NCBI GenBank assembly: GCA_019114885.1
Contig: DXEQ01000089.1
Coordinates: 1 to 13,375, forward strand
DNA length: 13,375 bases
Reading direction: 5' to 3'
Origin: Candidatus Anaerobutyricum stercoripullorum
GTDB taxonomy: Bacteria > Bacillota > Clostridia > Lachnospirales > Lachnospiraceae
Shown here: positions 7,102 through 13,375 of the stretch, piece after piece
Position numbering within the stretch: position 1 is the stretch's first letter
Layout of the letters: each line of letters opens with the position of its first letter
Position numbers and translations under genes: made by a program
Notes under the pieces: model-generated
What the model was told of the DNA's origin: nothing
Databases searched by the model: none
The model's input: the letters and a program-made list of their open reading frames with translations, nothing else

Positions 7102-7157
7102 GAGAAAGCAAACGGAAGCACTGAAAAAAGTCCTTGCTTTCTCACATTTTCAGTGCT
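7102..7157. repeat. Two interleaved perfect inverted repeats between the operons
   Basis: Repeat A is GAGAAAGCAA (7102-7111) with TTGCTTTCTC (7134-7143). Repeat B is AGCACTGAAAA (7117-7127) with TTTTCAGTGCT (7147-7157). The arms alternate A-B-A-B, so as nested hairpins they exclude each other, or they could form a pseudoknot. They lie after the hisIE stop and overlap the rimP promoter: the right arm of A contains the -35 and the last base of B starts the -10. Neither is followed by a proper U-tract, so a classic terminator for the his operon is not evident. Confidence 0.8.
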
Positions 7158-7162
7158 ATAGT
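7134..7162 (+). promoter_or_regulatory. Promoter of the rimP-nusA-infB operon (extended -10)
   Basis: The -35 TTGCTT (7134-7139) is followed by a 17-base spacer and the -10 TATAGT (7157-7162). TG at 7154-7155, one base before the -10, makes an extended -10 element. Transcription would begin near 7169, giving a leader of about 97 nt with two hairpins. Confidence 0.72.
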
Positions 7163-7182
7163 ATAGAAGATAACGGTAGATG

Positions 7183-7215
7183 ATAGGAGTGGGCGTAAGC
7201 CCACTCTTATTGTTT
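7183..7215 (+). terminator. Leader hairpin with imperfect U-tract: candidate attenuator before rimP
   Basis: GAGTGGGC (7187-7194) pairs perfectly with GCCCACTC (7199-7206) around a GTAA (GNRA) tetraloop. G-U, A-U, U-A and A-U pairs extend the stem to 7183/7210. The sequence after the GC-rich core is TTATTGTTTGT (7207-7217), a U-rich but broken tract. A strong hairpin with a weak U-tract is what a NusA-dependent terminator looks like. In Bacillus subtilis the corresponding operon is reported to be autoregulated by NusA-dependent termination in its leader. That mechanism here is inference. Confidence 0.65.
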
Positions 7216-7220
7216 GTCTA

Positions 7221-7242
7221 ATGGAAATCTATGGATTTCCAT
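7221..7242 (+). promoter_or_regulatory. Second leader hairpin just upstream of the rimP ribosome binding site
   Basis: ATGGAAATC (7221-7229) pairs with GATTTCCAT (7234-7242) around a four-base loop. The AU-rich stem ends about ten bases before the SD sequence GAGGTGAG (7252-7259). ATGGAAA recurs at 7244-7250, so the right arm is flanked by two copies of its complement. A role in mRNA stability or translation is possible but unproven. Confidence 0.5.
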
Positions 7243-7265
7243 GATGGAAAAGAGGTGAGAACAAC

Positions 7266-7727
7266 ATGAAAAGAACAGAGATTGTTGCAAGAACAGAAGA
7301 ACTGGCGCAGCCGATCATTGAGGAGAATGATTTTGAGCTTGTCGATGTAGAATATGTAAAGGAGGGCGCCAACTGGTATCTGCGCGTCTATGCAGACAAG
7401 GAAGGCGGCATAACCATCGACGACTGCGTACTCATCAGCCGCGCGCTGGAGCAGAAGCTGGATGAGGAGGATTTCATCAAAGACCCTTATATTCTGGAAG
7501 TCAGTTCGCCGGGGCTGGGCAGACAGCTCAAGAAGGAGAAAGACTTTCAGCGGAGTCTGGGCGAGAAAGTAGAGTGCAGGCTGTATAAGGCGTTAGACGG
7601 ACAGAAGGAGTTTGACGGAGTGCTTAAGGACTTCACGGAAGAGACAGTGACCCTCGCGGCAGACAGCGGGGATATCGTGATAGACAGAAGTGATATTGCG
7701 GCCATACGTCTGGCCATTGATTTCTGA
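7266..7727 (+). CDS. rimP: Ribosome maturation factor RimP
   Basis: RimP (formerly YlxS/YhbC) helps assemble the 30S ribosomal subunit. The 153 residues match the family's usual length. The N-terminal alpha/beta domain includes Phe-Glu-Leu-Val-Asp-Val-Glu-Tyr (23-30), and Tyr-Leu-Arg-Val-Tyr-Ala-Asp-Lys-Glu-Gly-Gly-Ile (38-49) and Asp-Asp-Cys-Val-Leu-Ile-Ser-Arg (52-59) follow. The family signature Tyr-Ile-Leu-Glu-Val-Ser-Ser-Pro-Gly-Leu-Gly-Arg (75-86) precedes a C-terminal SH3-like barrel (about 95-153). GAGGTGAG (7252-7259) is a strong ribosome binding site, six bases before the ATG. It is the first gene of the operon, with nusA 29 bases downstream. Confidence 0.97.
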   Translation: MKRTEIVARTEELAQPIIEENDFELVDVEYVKEGANWYLRVYADKEGGITIDDCVLISRALEQKLDEEDFIKDPYILEVSSPGLGRQLKKEKDFQRSLGEKVECRLYKALDGQKEFDGVLKDFTEETVTLAADSGDIVIDRSDIAAIRLAIDF

Positions 7728-7756
7728 CGATACGTATAGCAGGAGGATACGACAAA

Positions 7757-9082
7757 ATGAGTGAATTAATCGATGCTCTCAATCAGTTGCAGAAAGAGAA
7801 AAATATCGAAAAAGAAGTAATCATGCAAGCCATAGAGGATTCTCTGGTGGCAGCATGCAACAGAGATTTTGGAAAGAACGCCATCGTGAAGGTCAACATG
7901 GACAGAGAGACCGGAGCCATCTCCGTTTTCGTGGAGAAGACCGTGGTGGAGGAAGTGGAAGACAGTGCCACTGAGATCAGTCTGGAAGACGCCAAGATGC
8001 GGGATATCCACTATGAGATCGGCGATATCGTCAATATCGAGGTGACGCCGAAGAACTTCGGGCGGATTGCCGCACAGCACGCAAGGAGCGTGATCGTCCA
8101 GAAGATCAAGGAAGAAGAGCGCAGGGTTCTGTTTGAACATTTCGCGCACAAGGAGAAAGACATTGTGACCGGCGTGGTACAGCGCTACAACGGCAAGAAT
8201 ATCTGCATCAGTCTGGATGATAAGACCGATGCCGTGCTCACCGAGAAAGAGCAGGTGAAGGGAGAAGTCTTCCATCCGACAGACCGGATCAAGTTATATA
8301 TCATTGAGGTGAGAGACACCAACAAGGGACCGAAGATCCTCGTGTCCAGAACCCATCCGGAACTGGTGAAGAGACTCTTCGAGAAGGAAGTCGCTGAGGT
8401 TTACGATGGCACCGTGGAGATCAAGAGCATTGCCAGAGAGGCCGGCTCCCGCACCAAGATCGCCGTGGCTTCCAACGATCCGAACGTGGATCCGGTGGGC
8501 GCCTGTGTCGGCATCAACGGCGCGCGTGTCAACGCCATTGTCAATGATCTGAAAGGCGAGAAGATTGACATCATCACCTGGAGCGACGATCCGGCCGTTC
8601 TGATCGAGAACGCCTTAAGTCCTTCCAACGTAATCTCCGTGGATGTGAATACGGAAGAGAAGAGCGCCCGCGTGGTCGTTCCGGATTACCAGCTCTCCCT
8701 GGCCATCGGCAAGGAGGGACAGAACGCCCGTCTGGCCGCGAAGCTGACCGGATATAAGATCGATATCAAGAGTGAGAGTCAGGCTGCCGAGCTGGCGCAG
8801 GAGATGGATTTTGACGATTCCTTTGACGATATGGACGATTCTTACGACGAGTATGATGAGGCAGATTATGCAGAAGAGCCTTACACAGAGGAAGCCGACA
8901 GTGATGCTGGCGACCACTATGACGAGGCGGACGATGCAGAGTATGGCGAGGCAGACGATTCTTATGACCAGGCGGACGACGCCGGCGAGGAAGCGGATGC
9001 AGCCGATGATTCTGTGGAAGAGTCAGGAGACGATCTCGCCCGGGACGCCGCTGAGGAAGAGAGCGAAGTCGAAGAACGATAA
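7757..9082 (+). CDS. nusA: Transcription termination/antitermination factor NusA with acidic C-terminal tail
   Basis: NusA binds RNA polymerase and RNA to control pausing, termination and antitermination. The N-terminal polymerase-binding domain spans about 1-130. The S1 domain is about 134-200 (Val-Thr-Gly-Val-Val-Gln-Arg at 137-143). KH1 is about 205-275, with Asp-Pro-Val-Gly-Ala-Cys-Val-Gly-Ile-Asn-Gly-Ala-Arg (245-257). KH2 is about 280-340, with Leu-Ala-Ile-Gly-Lys-Glu-Gly-Gln-Asn-Ala-Arg-Leu-Ala (315-327). Residues from about 349 to 441 form a very acidic, low-complexity tail of Asp, Glu, Ala, Tyr and Ser in place of the AR repeats of proteobacterial NusA. The conserved core is close to the usual Firmicute length, so the tail is an addition. 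AGGAGG (7741-7746) supports the ATG at 7757. Confidence 0.98.
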   Translation: MSELIDALNQLQKEKNIEKEVIMQAIEDSLVAACNRDFGKNAIVKVNMDRETGAISVFVEKTVVEEVEDSATEISLEDAKMRDIHYEIGDIVNIEVTPKNFGRIAAQHARSVIVQKIKEEERRVLFEHFAHKEKDIVTGVVQRYNGKNICISLDDKTDAVLTEKEQVKGEVFHPTDRIKLYIIEVRDTNKGPKILVSRTHPELVKRLFEKEVAEVYDGTVEIKSIAREAGSRTKIAVASNDPNVDPVGACVGINGARVNAIVNDLKGEKIDIITWSDDPAVLIENALSPSNVISVDVNTEEKSARVVVPDYQLSLAIGKEGQNARLAAKLTGYKIDIKSESQAAELAQEMDFDDSFDDMDDSYDEYDEADYAEEPYTEEADSDAGDHYDEADDAEYGEADDSYDQADDAGEEADAADDSVEESGDDLARDAAEEESEVEER

Positions 9083-9100
9083 CGGACTGGTGATGCAAAC

Positions 9101-9406
9101 ATGGGAAAGAAGATACCGTTAAGGCAGTGTGTGGGCTGCCGTGAAATGAAGCCGAAGAAAGAATTGATCCGTGTCATAAAGACGCCGGAAGATGAGGTTC
9201 TCCTCGATATCAACGGCAGGACAAACGGCCGGGGAGCGTATCTGTGCTTTTGTGCCGGCTGTCTGCAGAAGGCGAGACGTTCCAGAGGACTGGAGCGCTC
9301 GTTAAAGATTGCCATTCCGGATGAGATATATGATCGATTAGAGGAGGAGTTGAAACAGTTTGACACAGAAAGACAGAGTGTTATCCATGCTGGGGATGGC
9401 CGCTAA
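9101..9406 (+). CDS. ylxR: YlxR family protein (DUF448), RNase P-associated
   Basis: This 101-residue basic protein has the YlxR signature: Pro-Leu-Arg-Gln-Cys-Val-Gly-Cys (6-13), Lys-Glu-Leu-Ile-Arg-Val (20-25), Gly-Arg-Thr-Asn-Gly-Arg-Gly-Ala-Tyr-Leu-Cys (39-49) and Cys-Ala-Gly-Cys (51-54). The fold is RNA-binding, and Bacillus subtilis YlxR has been linked to RNase P and named RnpM. The position between nusA and the L7Ae-like gene is conserved in Firmicutes. GGTGATG (9089-9095) serves as the ribosome binding site before the ATG. The 3' end overlaps the next gene by 47 bases in another frame, which suggests coupled translation. The four cysteines raise possible metal binding, a family-level suggestion. 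Confidence 0.95.
   Translation: MGKKIPLRQCVGCREMKPKKELIRVIKTPEDEVLLDINGRTNGRGAYLCFCAGCLQKARRSRGLERSLKIAIPDEIYDRLEEELKQFDTERQSVIHAGDGR
9341..9349 (+). promoter_or_regulatory. Ribosome binding site inside ylxR for the TTG-started ylxQ
   Basis: GAGGAGGAG at 9341-9349 is the only good SD sequence near the start of the ylxQ frame. The in-frame TTG at 9360 lies 12 bases after AGGAGG, a rather long gap. The next in-frame starts are a GTG at 9378 and ATGs at 9387 and 9396, which would cut off conserved N-terminal residues. Confidence 0.6.
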
Positions 9407-9680
9407 AGCCGGCAAGGTGGAAAGCGGAGAGTTCTCCACGGAGAGAGCCGTAAAAAAAGGCCGCGGCCGTCTGGTGATCGTGGCGGAAGATGCCTCCGAC
9501 AATACGAAAAAAATGTTTATGAACATGTGTAAATATTATGAGGTCCCGTTTGTGGTTTTAGGCACAAAAGAGGAATTAGGGCATTGGATAGGAAAAGCGT
9601 ACAGGGCTTCCATCTGTATCTTAGATGAAGGTTTTGCCAAGGCAGTATTGAAAAAAATTAATCTAAATATGGAGGTGTAG
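9360..9680 (+). CDS. ylxQ: L7Ae-like ribosomal/K-turn RNA-binding protein YlxQ
   Basis: This 106-residue member of the L7Ae/L30e/S12e family is also called RplGA. Family members bind kink-turn RNA, and B. subtilis YlxQ does so in vitro; its cellular role is unclear. Visible signatures are Met-Leu-Gly-Met-Ala-Ala-Lys-Ala-Gly-Lys (10-19), Leu-Val-Ile-Val-Ala-Glu-Asp-Ala-Ser-Asp-Asn-Thr (38-49) and Leu-Gly-Thr-Lys-Glu-Glu-Leu-Gly (67-74), followed by Ile-Gly-Lys (77-79). The start is TTG at 9360, chosen because the Lys-Asp-Arg-Val-Leu-Ser segment that follows is conserved in relatives. It begins 47 bases inside ylxR, and infB follows after three bases. Confidence 0.93.
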   Translation: MTQKDRVLSMLGMAAKAGKVESGEFSTERAVKKGRGRLVIVAEDASDNTKKMFMNMCKYYEVPFVVLGTKEELGHWIGKAYRASICILDEGFAKAVLKKINLNMEV

Positions 9681-9683
9681 CGG

Positions 9684-12386
9684 ATGCCAAAAATGAGAGT
9701 ACATGAAGTAGCAAAGTTATATAATAAAAGCAGCAAAGAGGTCATTGCCGCGTTAAAGCAGCAGGGAGTAGAAGTACAGAGCCATATGAGCACAGTTACA
9801 GAGGAGAATGTCTCAAAGTTAAAGGGAATGTTCCAGCCGGCAGGCGGAGAGAAAAAAGCCGCTCCAGCGCAGGAGAAGGCGGAGCAGCCAAAGCGCAGGG
9901 ATGAGGCGAAGGAGAAACCGCAGGCAAACCGTGCGGACCGCCGCAATGACGGCGGAAAGAACGGCGAGAACCGGAACCAGAATAACCGCGGCGGTGAGAA
10001 CCGCGCAGACGGTCGCGGAAACGATAATCGCGGCGACAAGAGCAACCGTGGCGGTCGTGACGGAAGAAATAACGACGGAGCCAGAGGCGGCCGTGACGGC
10101 AGCCGGAACCATGGAGACGGCAGCCGGAATCAGAATAACCGCAGCGGCGAGAACCGTGGAGACGGCCGCGGAAGCGACAATCGAGGCGACAGAGGTAACC
10201 GCGGCGGCCGTGACGGAAGAAATAACGACGGAGCCAGAGGCGGCCGCGACGGCAGCCGGAATCAGAACAGCCGCGGGGGCGAGAACCGCGGAAACGACAA
10301 TCGCGGCGACAGAGGTAACCGCGGAAATGACGGCAACCGTCGCAATGACAGAAGAAACCGGAACAAATCCGTGCTGGGCGGCGATACACCGATCAACGCA
10401 AAGGAGACCCGGAACGGAAAAGAGAACCGTCATGACATCAACCGGGAGCACAGCCGGGAGAACCAGAACCGGAATGAGGATTCCAGAGATTCCCGCGGCG
10501 GACGGAACAACCGGAAGAATAATAACCGCAATAATAACTATAATAACAATAATAACCAGAAACGCGGCAAGAACAAAGGAAAACAGCCTGTGATCCAGCA
10601 GCCGGTAAAACATGAGGAGCCGAAGGAAGAGGTGATCCGCAACATCACTCTGCCTGATCCGGTCTCCTTAAAAGACCTGGCAGACGCATGTAAGGTGACG
10701 CCGGCCACCATCATCAAGAAGCTGTTCATGGCCGGCCAGATGGTGACCATCAACACAGAGTTCTCCTTTGATGAGGCAGCGGAGATCGCTCTGGATTACA
10801 ACTGCATCGCCGAGGAAGAGGTACAGGTGGATGTGATCGAGGAACTCTTAAAAGAGGAAGAGGACGATGAGAGCACTCTGGTGAGCCGTCCTCCGGTTGT
10901 CTGCGTTATGGGTCATGTCGACCACGGTAAGACTTCCCTTCTGGATGCCATCCGTTCCACCCATGTGACGGAAGGCGAGGCAGGCGGAATTACCCAGCAC
11001 ATCGGTGCCTATGTGGTCAACATCAACGATGAGAAGATCACTTTCCTGGATACACCGGGTCATGAAGCCTTCACATCCATGCGTCTTCGTGGTGCTCAGG
11101 CAACGGATATCGCCGTGTTGGTTGTCGCTGCTGATGACGGCGTGATGCCGCAGACCGTGGAAGCTATCAACCATGCCAAGGCGGCGGAAGTGGAAGTGAT
11201 CGTAGCGGTCAACAAGATCGATAAAGAAGGCGCCAATGTGGAGAGAGTGAAACAGGAGCTTACCGAGTACGGCCTCATCGCCGAGGACTGGGGCGGAAGC
11301 ACCGTCTTTGTTCCGGTATCCGCCAAGACCGGCGAGGGTATCCAGGATCTGCTGGAGATGATCTCTCTGACTGCGGAAGTGCTGGAACTTAAGGCCAATC
11401 CGAACAGAAAGGCAAGAGGTCTTGTCATTGAGGCGAAGCTTGACAAGGGACGTGGTCCGGTGGCGACCATCCTGATCCAGAAAGGTACCCTCCATGTGGG
11501 CGACTGCATCAATATCGGTCACACCTACGGTCGTGTCCGCGCCATGCTGGACGACAAGGGCAACCGGGTGAAGGCGGCAGGTCCGTCCGTGCCGGTGGAG
11601 ATCCTCGGACTGAATGACGTACCGTTCTCCGGTGAGGTCATGATGGCCCATGACAGCGAGAAAGAAGCCCGCACCACGGCGGAAGCATTCGTGGCCTACA
11701 GCAGAGAGAAGATGCTGGAGGAGACAAAGAGCAAGCTGTCTCTGGATGATCTGTTTGATCAGATTCAGGCCGGTAATGTCAAAGAGCTGAATCTGGTGGT
11801 GAAGGCCGACGTTCAGGGCTCCGTGGAAGCGGTAAAACAGAGCCTGACAAAGCTGTCCAATGAAGAAGTTATGATCAAGGTGATCCACGGCGGCGTGGGC
11901 GCCATCAACGAGTCTGACGTTACGCTGGCTTCCGCGTCCAACGCCATCATCATCGGCTTCAATGTCCGTCCGGACACCATGGCCAAATCTGTGGCAGAGA
12001 GAGAGAAAGTCGACATGCGTCTGTACCGTGTCATCTACAATGCCATTGAGGATATCGAGGCAGCCATGAAGGGTATGCTGGATCCGGTATACCGTGAGAA
12101 AGTGACCGGTCATCTGGAAGTGCGTCAGATCTACAAGGCTTCCGGCGTAGGTACCATCGCCGGCTGCTATGTGACAGACGGAGAGATCGCGAGAACTTCC
12201 CAGACACGTATCGTCCGCGACGGTATCGTCATTTACGAGGGAATGCTTGCCTCTCTGAAACGTTTCAAGGACGACGTAAAAGAAGTGAAGGCAGGATTTG
12301 AGTGTGGTCTTGTCTTTGAGAAATATAACGACGTTAAAGAAGGCGACCAGATCGAAGCCTTCGTGATGGAAGAAGTTCCAAGATAA
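9684..12386 (+). CDS. infB: Translation initiation factor IF-2
   Basis: IF-2 is the GTPase that places initiator fMet-tRNA on the ribosome and promotes subunit joining. The 900 residues begin with an IF2_N module (2-50), then a long low-complexity linker (about 55-315), then a second IF2_N-like module (324-373). The GTPase domain has Gly-His-Val-Asp-His-Gly-Lys-Thr (410-417), Gly-Gly-Ile-Thr-Gln-His-Ile-Gly-Ala (434-442), Asp-Thr-Pro-Gly-His (456-460), Asn-Lys-Ile-Asp (510-513) and Ser-Ala-Lys (546-548). Domains II, III and IV follow (about 575-660, 680-780 and 800-900). The linker is extreme: repeats of Asn-Arg-Gly-Gly/Asp-Gly-Arg and an Asn tract at 279-291. GGAGGTG (9671-9677) is the ribosome binding site. 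All GTPase motifs are intact. Confidence 0.98.
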   Translation: MPKMRVHEVAKLYNKSSKEVIAALKQQGVEVQSHMSTVTEENVSKLKGMFQPAGGEKKAAPAQEKAEQPKRRDEAKEKPQANRADRRNDGGKNGENRNQNNRGGENRADGRGNDNRGDKSNRGGRDGRNNDGARGGRDGSRNHGDGSRNQNNRSGENRGDGRGSDNRGDRGNRGGRDGRNNDGARGGRDGSRNQNSRGGENRGNDNRGDRGNRGNDGNRRNDRRNRNKSVLGGDTPINAKETRNGKENRHDINREHSRENQNRNEDSRDSRGGRNNRKNNNRNNNYNNNNNQKRGKNKGKQPVIQQPVKHEEPKEEVIRNITLPDPVSLKDLADACKVTPATIIKKLFMAGQMVTINTEFSFDEAAEIALDYNCIAEEEVQVDVIEELLKEEEDDESTLVSRPPVVCVMGHVDHGKTSLLDAIRSTHVTEGEAGGITQHIGAYVVNINDEKITFLDTPGHEAFTSMRLRGAQATDIAVLVVAADDGVMPQTVEAINHAKAAEVEVIVAVNKIDKEGANVERVKQELTEYGLIAEDWGGSTVFVPVSAKTGEGIQDLLEMISLTAEVLELKANPNRKARGLVIEAKLDKGRGPVATILIQKGTLHVGDCINIGHTYGRVRAMLDDKGNRVKAAGPSVPVEILGLNDVPFSGEVMMAHDSEKEARTTAEAFVAYSREKMLEETKSKLSLDDLFDQIQAGNVKELNLVVKADVQGSVEAVKQSLTKLSNEEVMIKVIHGGVGAINESDVTLASASNAIIIGFNVRPDTMAKSVAEREKVDMRLYRVIYNAIEDIEAAMKGMLDPVYREKVTGHLEVRQIYKASGVGTIAGCYVTDGEIARTSQTRIVRDGIVIYEGMLASLKRFKDDVKEVKAGFECGLVFEKYNDVKEGDQIEAFVMEEVPR
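9975..10325 (+). repeat. Tandem in-frame repeats in the IF-2 linker
   Basis: Two and a half imperfect copies of a unit of about 44-51 codons follow each other: IF-2 residues 98-148 (9975-10127), 149-192 (10128-10259) and a partial third, 193-214 (10260-10325). Each starts with Asn-Gln-Asn, continues through Glu-Asn-Arg and Asp-Asn-Arg-Gly-Asp, and the full copies end with Gly-Ala-Arg-Gly-Gly-Arg-Asp-Gly-Ser-Arg. The bases are nearly identical in blocks, for example around 10059-10110 and 10212-10260, which points to recent duplication by slippage or recombination. The reading frame is kept. Confidence 0.85.
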
Positions 12387-12402
12387 CAGGAGAGATTGAA
12401 AT

Positions 12403-12831
12403 ATGAGAAAGAACAGTGTGAAGAATACAAGGATCAATGCCGAAGTATTACGAGAACTGAGCCGCATTATTTCAAGAGAGATCAAGGATCCGAGAATCTC
12501 CCCGATGACGACGGTGGTCGCCGTGGAGGTGGCTCCCGATCTGAAGACCTGCAAGGCATATATCAGCGTGCTGGGCTCGGAAGAAGAGCTGGCAGATACG
12601 CTGGAGGGACTCAGAAGCGCCCATGGATATATCAAGAGGGAGCTGGCCCACAGCATCAACCTGCGCAACACGCCGGACATCCGCTTTATCGCGGATCAGT
12701 CCATTGCCTACGGGGTAAATATGTCGAAAAAGATCGACATCATCAATGCCGAACTGCATGAGAGAGAGAAAGCGGCCAGTGATATCGGTACGGAATCTGA
12801 GGATTTTGAGAATGAGGAAGGAGGCCGGTAA
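12403..12831 (+). CDS. rbfA: 30S ribosome-binding factor RbfA
   Basis: RbfA binds the immature 30S subunit near the 5' end of 16S rRNA and supports its maturation, especially in the cold. The 142 residues show the single KH-like domain: Arg-Ile-Asn-Ala-Glu-Val-Leu-Arg-Glu-Leu (10-19), Lys-Asp-Pro-Arg-Ile (28-32), Lys-Ala-Tyr-Ile-Ser-Val-Leu-Gly (51-58) and Leu-Arg-Asn-Thr-Pro-Asp-Ile-Arg-Phe (87-95). Residues about 118-142 form an acidic tail. AGGAGAG (12388-12394) is the ribosome binding site. The gene begins 16 bases after infB, and its stop codon abuts the next start. Confidence 0.96.
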   Translation: MRKNSVKNTRINAEVLRELSRIISREIKDPRISPMTTVVAVEVAPDLKTCKAYISVLGSEEELADTLEGLRSAHGYIKRELAHSINLRNTPDIRFIADQSIAYGVNMSKKIDIINAELHEREKAASDIGTESEDFENEEGGR

Positions 12832-13375
12832 ATGACTTCCAACAGCAAAGTGACCAGCCAGAAAGCGGAACTGTTTCACCGCAGGATAGAAGAGGCGGAG
12901 CGCATCGCCATTTCCGGGCACATCAACCCGGACGGCGACTGTGTCGGTGCCTGCCTGGGACTTTACACGTATATTCTTGACCTGCATCCGGAAAAAGACG
13001 TGGATCTTCTTCTGGAGCCCGTCAGCAGCAAGTTTCATTTCCTGAAATATGCGGACCGCATCGCGCAGGAGAAAGAAGGGGAAGGCAGCTATGATCTGTA
13101 CATTTCCCTGGACTGTTCGGATGAGGAGCGGCTCGGGCCTTTCAGGACATATTTTGCGGACGCGGAATACAAGATCTGTGTGGACCACCACATCAGCAAT
13201 CAGGGATTCGGAGATCTGACCTTCATTGACGCGGAAGCTTCCTCCACCTGCGAGGTTCTGTATGACATTTTCGAGGAGGAGAAGATTACCTTCGATACGG
13301 CGCAGTGTCTCTATCTGGGTATCGTTCACGATACTGGTGTGTTCAAGCACAGCAACACCACCAGAAAGGTGATGG
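12832..13375 (+). CDS. nrnA: DHH-family phosphoesterase, NrnA-like (5' part; runs off the window)
   Basis: The frame stays open from the ATG at 12832 to the window end, giving 181 codons of a protein that is usually about 310-325 residues. NrnA homologues degrade very short RNAs and remove the 3'-phosphate from pAp in the cytosol. The DHH-domain metal motifs are visible in order: Gly-His-Ile-Asn-Pro-Asp-Gly-Asp (29-36), Ser-Leu-Asp-Cys-Ser-Asp (92-97), Val-Asp-His-His (117-120) and Gly-Ile-Val-His-Asp-Thr-Gly (163-169). The DHHA1 substrate-binding domain would lie beyond the window. AAGGAGG (12818-12824) is a strong ribosome binding site seven bases upstream. Firmicute operons usually place nrnA directly after rbfA and before truB, as here. 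Confidence 0.93.
   Translation, partial: MTSNSKVTSQKAELFHRRIEEAERIAISGHINPDGDCVGACLGLYTYILDLHPEKDVDLLLEPVSSKFHFLKYADRIAQEKEGEGSYDLYISLDCSDEERLGPFRTYFADAEYKICVDHHISNQGFGDLTFIDAEASSTCEVLYDIFEEEKITFDTAQCLYLGIVHDTGVFKHSNTTRKVM

Noticed and set aside
9975..10325. Regular repeats that might suggest a CRISPR array
   Set aside because: The repeats are in frame within infB, imperfect, contiguous without unique spacers, and encode the linker.
9819..10613. Long minus-strand frames and a plus-strand Thr/Ala-rich frame over the IF-2 linker
   Set aside because: They are out-of-frame readings of the linker repeats, giving monotonous Val/Ala/Ile, Arg/Cys or Thr/Glu strings with no domain.
10848..12680. A 610-codon open frame on the minus strand
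   Set aside because: It lies exactly opposite infB and rbfA, whose products have intact motifs. No ribosome binding site or known domain is seen. Codon bias of the coding strand keeps the antisense frame open.

Overview
The window is a stretch of low-to-moderate-GC Firmicute chromosome. It most resembles Lachnospiraceae or a related clostridium. The reasons are strong AGGAGG-type ribosome binding sites, near-consensus sigma-A promoters, a histidine operon that opens with hisZ plus a short-form hisG, and the Firmicute order rimP-nusA-ylxR-ylxQ-infB-rbfA-nrnA. Every gene supported here is on the + strand. Minus-strand open frames are shadows of these genes.

Region 1 (1-1468) holds the probable last codons of an upstream gene, a membrane-anchored DUF4367-type protein (12-818), an intrinsic terminator whose T-tract runs into the next -35 box, and a small PH-domain (bPH_2-like) protein (1034-1468). 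Neither protein is tied by sequence to the biosynthetic genes downstream.

Region 2 (1568-7077) is a histidine biosynthesis operon behind a perfect TTGACA-17-TATAAT promoter and a leader of about 147 nt: hisZ, hisG, hisD, hisB and a 462-residue hisIE. HisZ and short HisG together form the first enzyme. HisD does the last two steps, HisB the dehydratase step, and HisIE steps two and three. hisH, hisA and hisF are not in the cluster. Instead, HisIE carries an N-terminal domain of about 250 residues that aligns along its length with HisF but has lost most of the HisF active-site segments. This apparent HisF pseudoenzyme fused to HisI-HisE is the most interesting item in the window.

Region 3 (7078-13375) is the conserved transcription/translation operon. 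It starts at an extended -10 promoter embedded in two interleaved perfect inverted repeats. Its leader holds a strong GUAA-loop hairpin followed by an imperfect U-tract, then a second hairpin just before the rimP ribosome binding site. The genes are rimP (30S maturation), nusA with a long acidic tail, ylxR, ylxQ (L7Ae-like, TTG start), infB with a repetitive Arg/Gly/Asn/Asp-rich linker, rbfA, and the first 181 codons of nrnA, which runs off the window end. The hairpin placement suggests attenuation, as reported for NusA autoregulation of the equivalent Bacillus subtilis operon.

No tRNA, rRNA, insertion sequence, phage gene or CRISPR array was seen.
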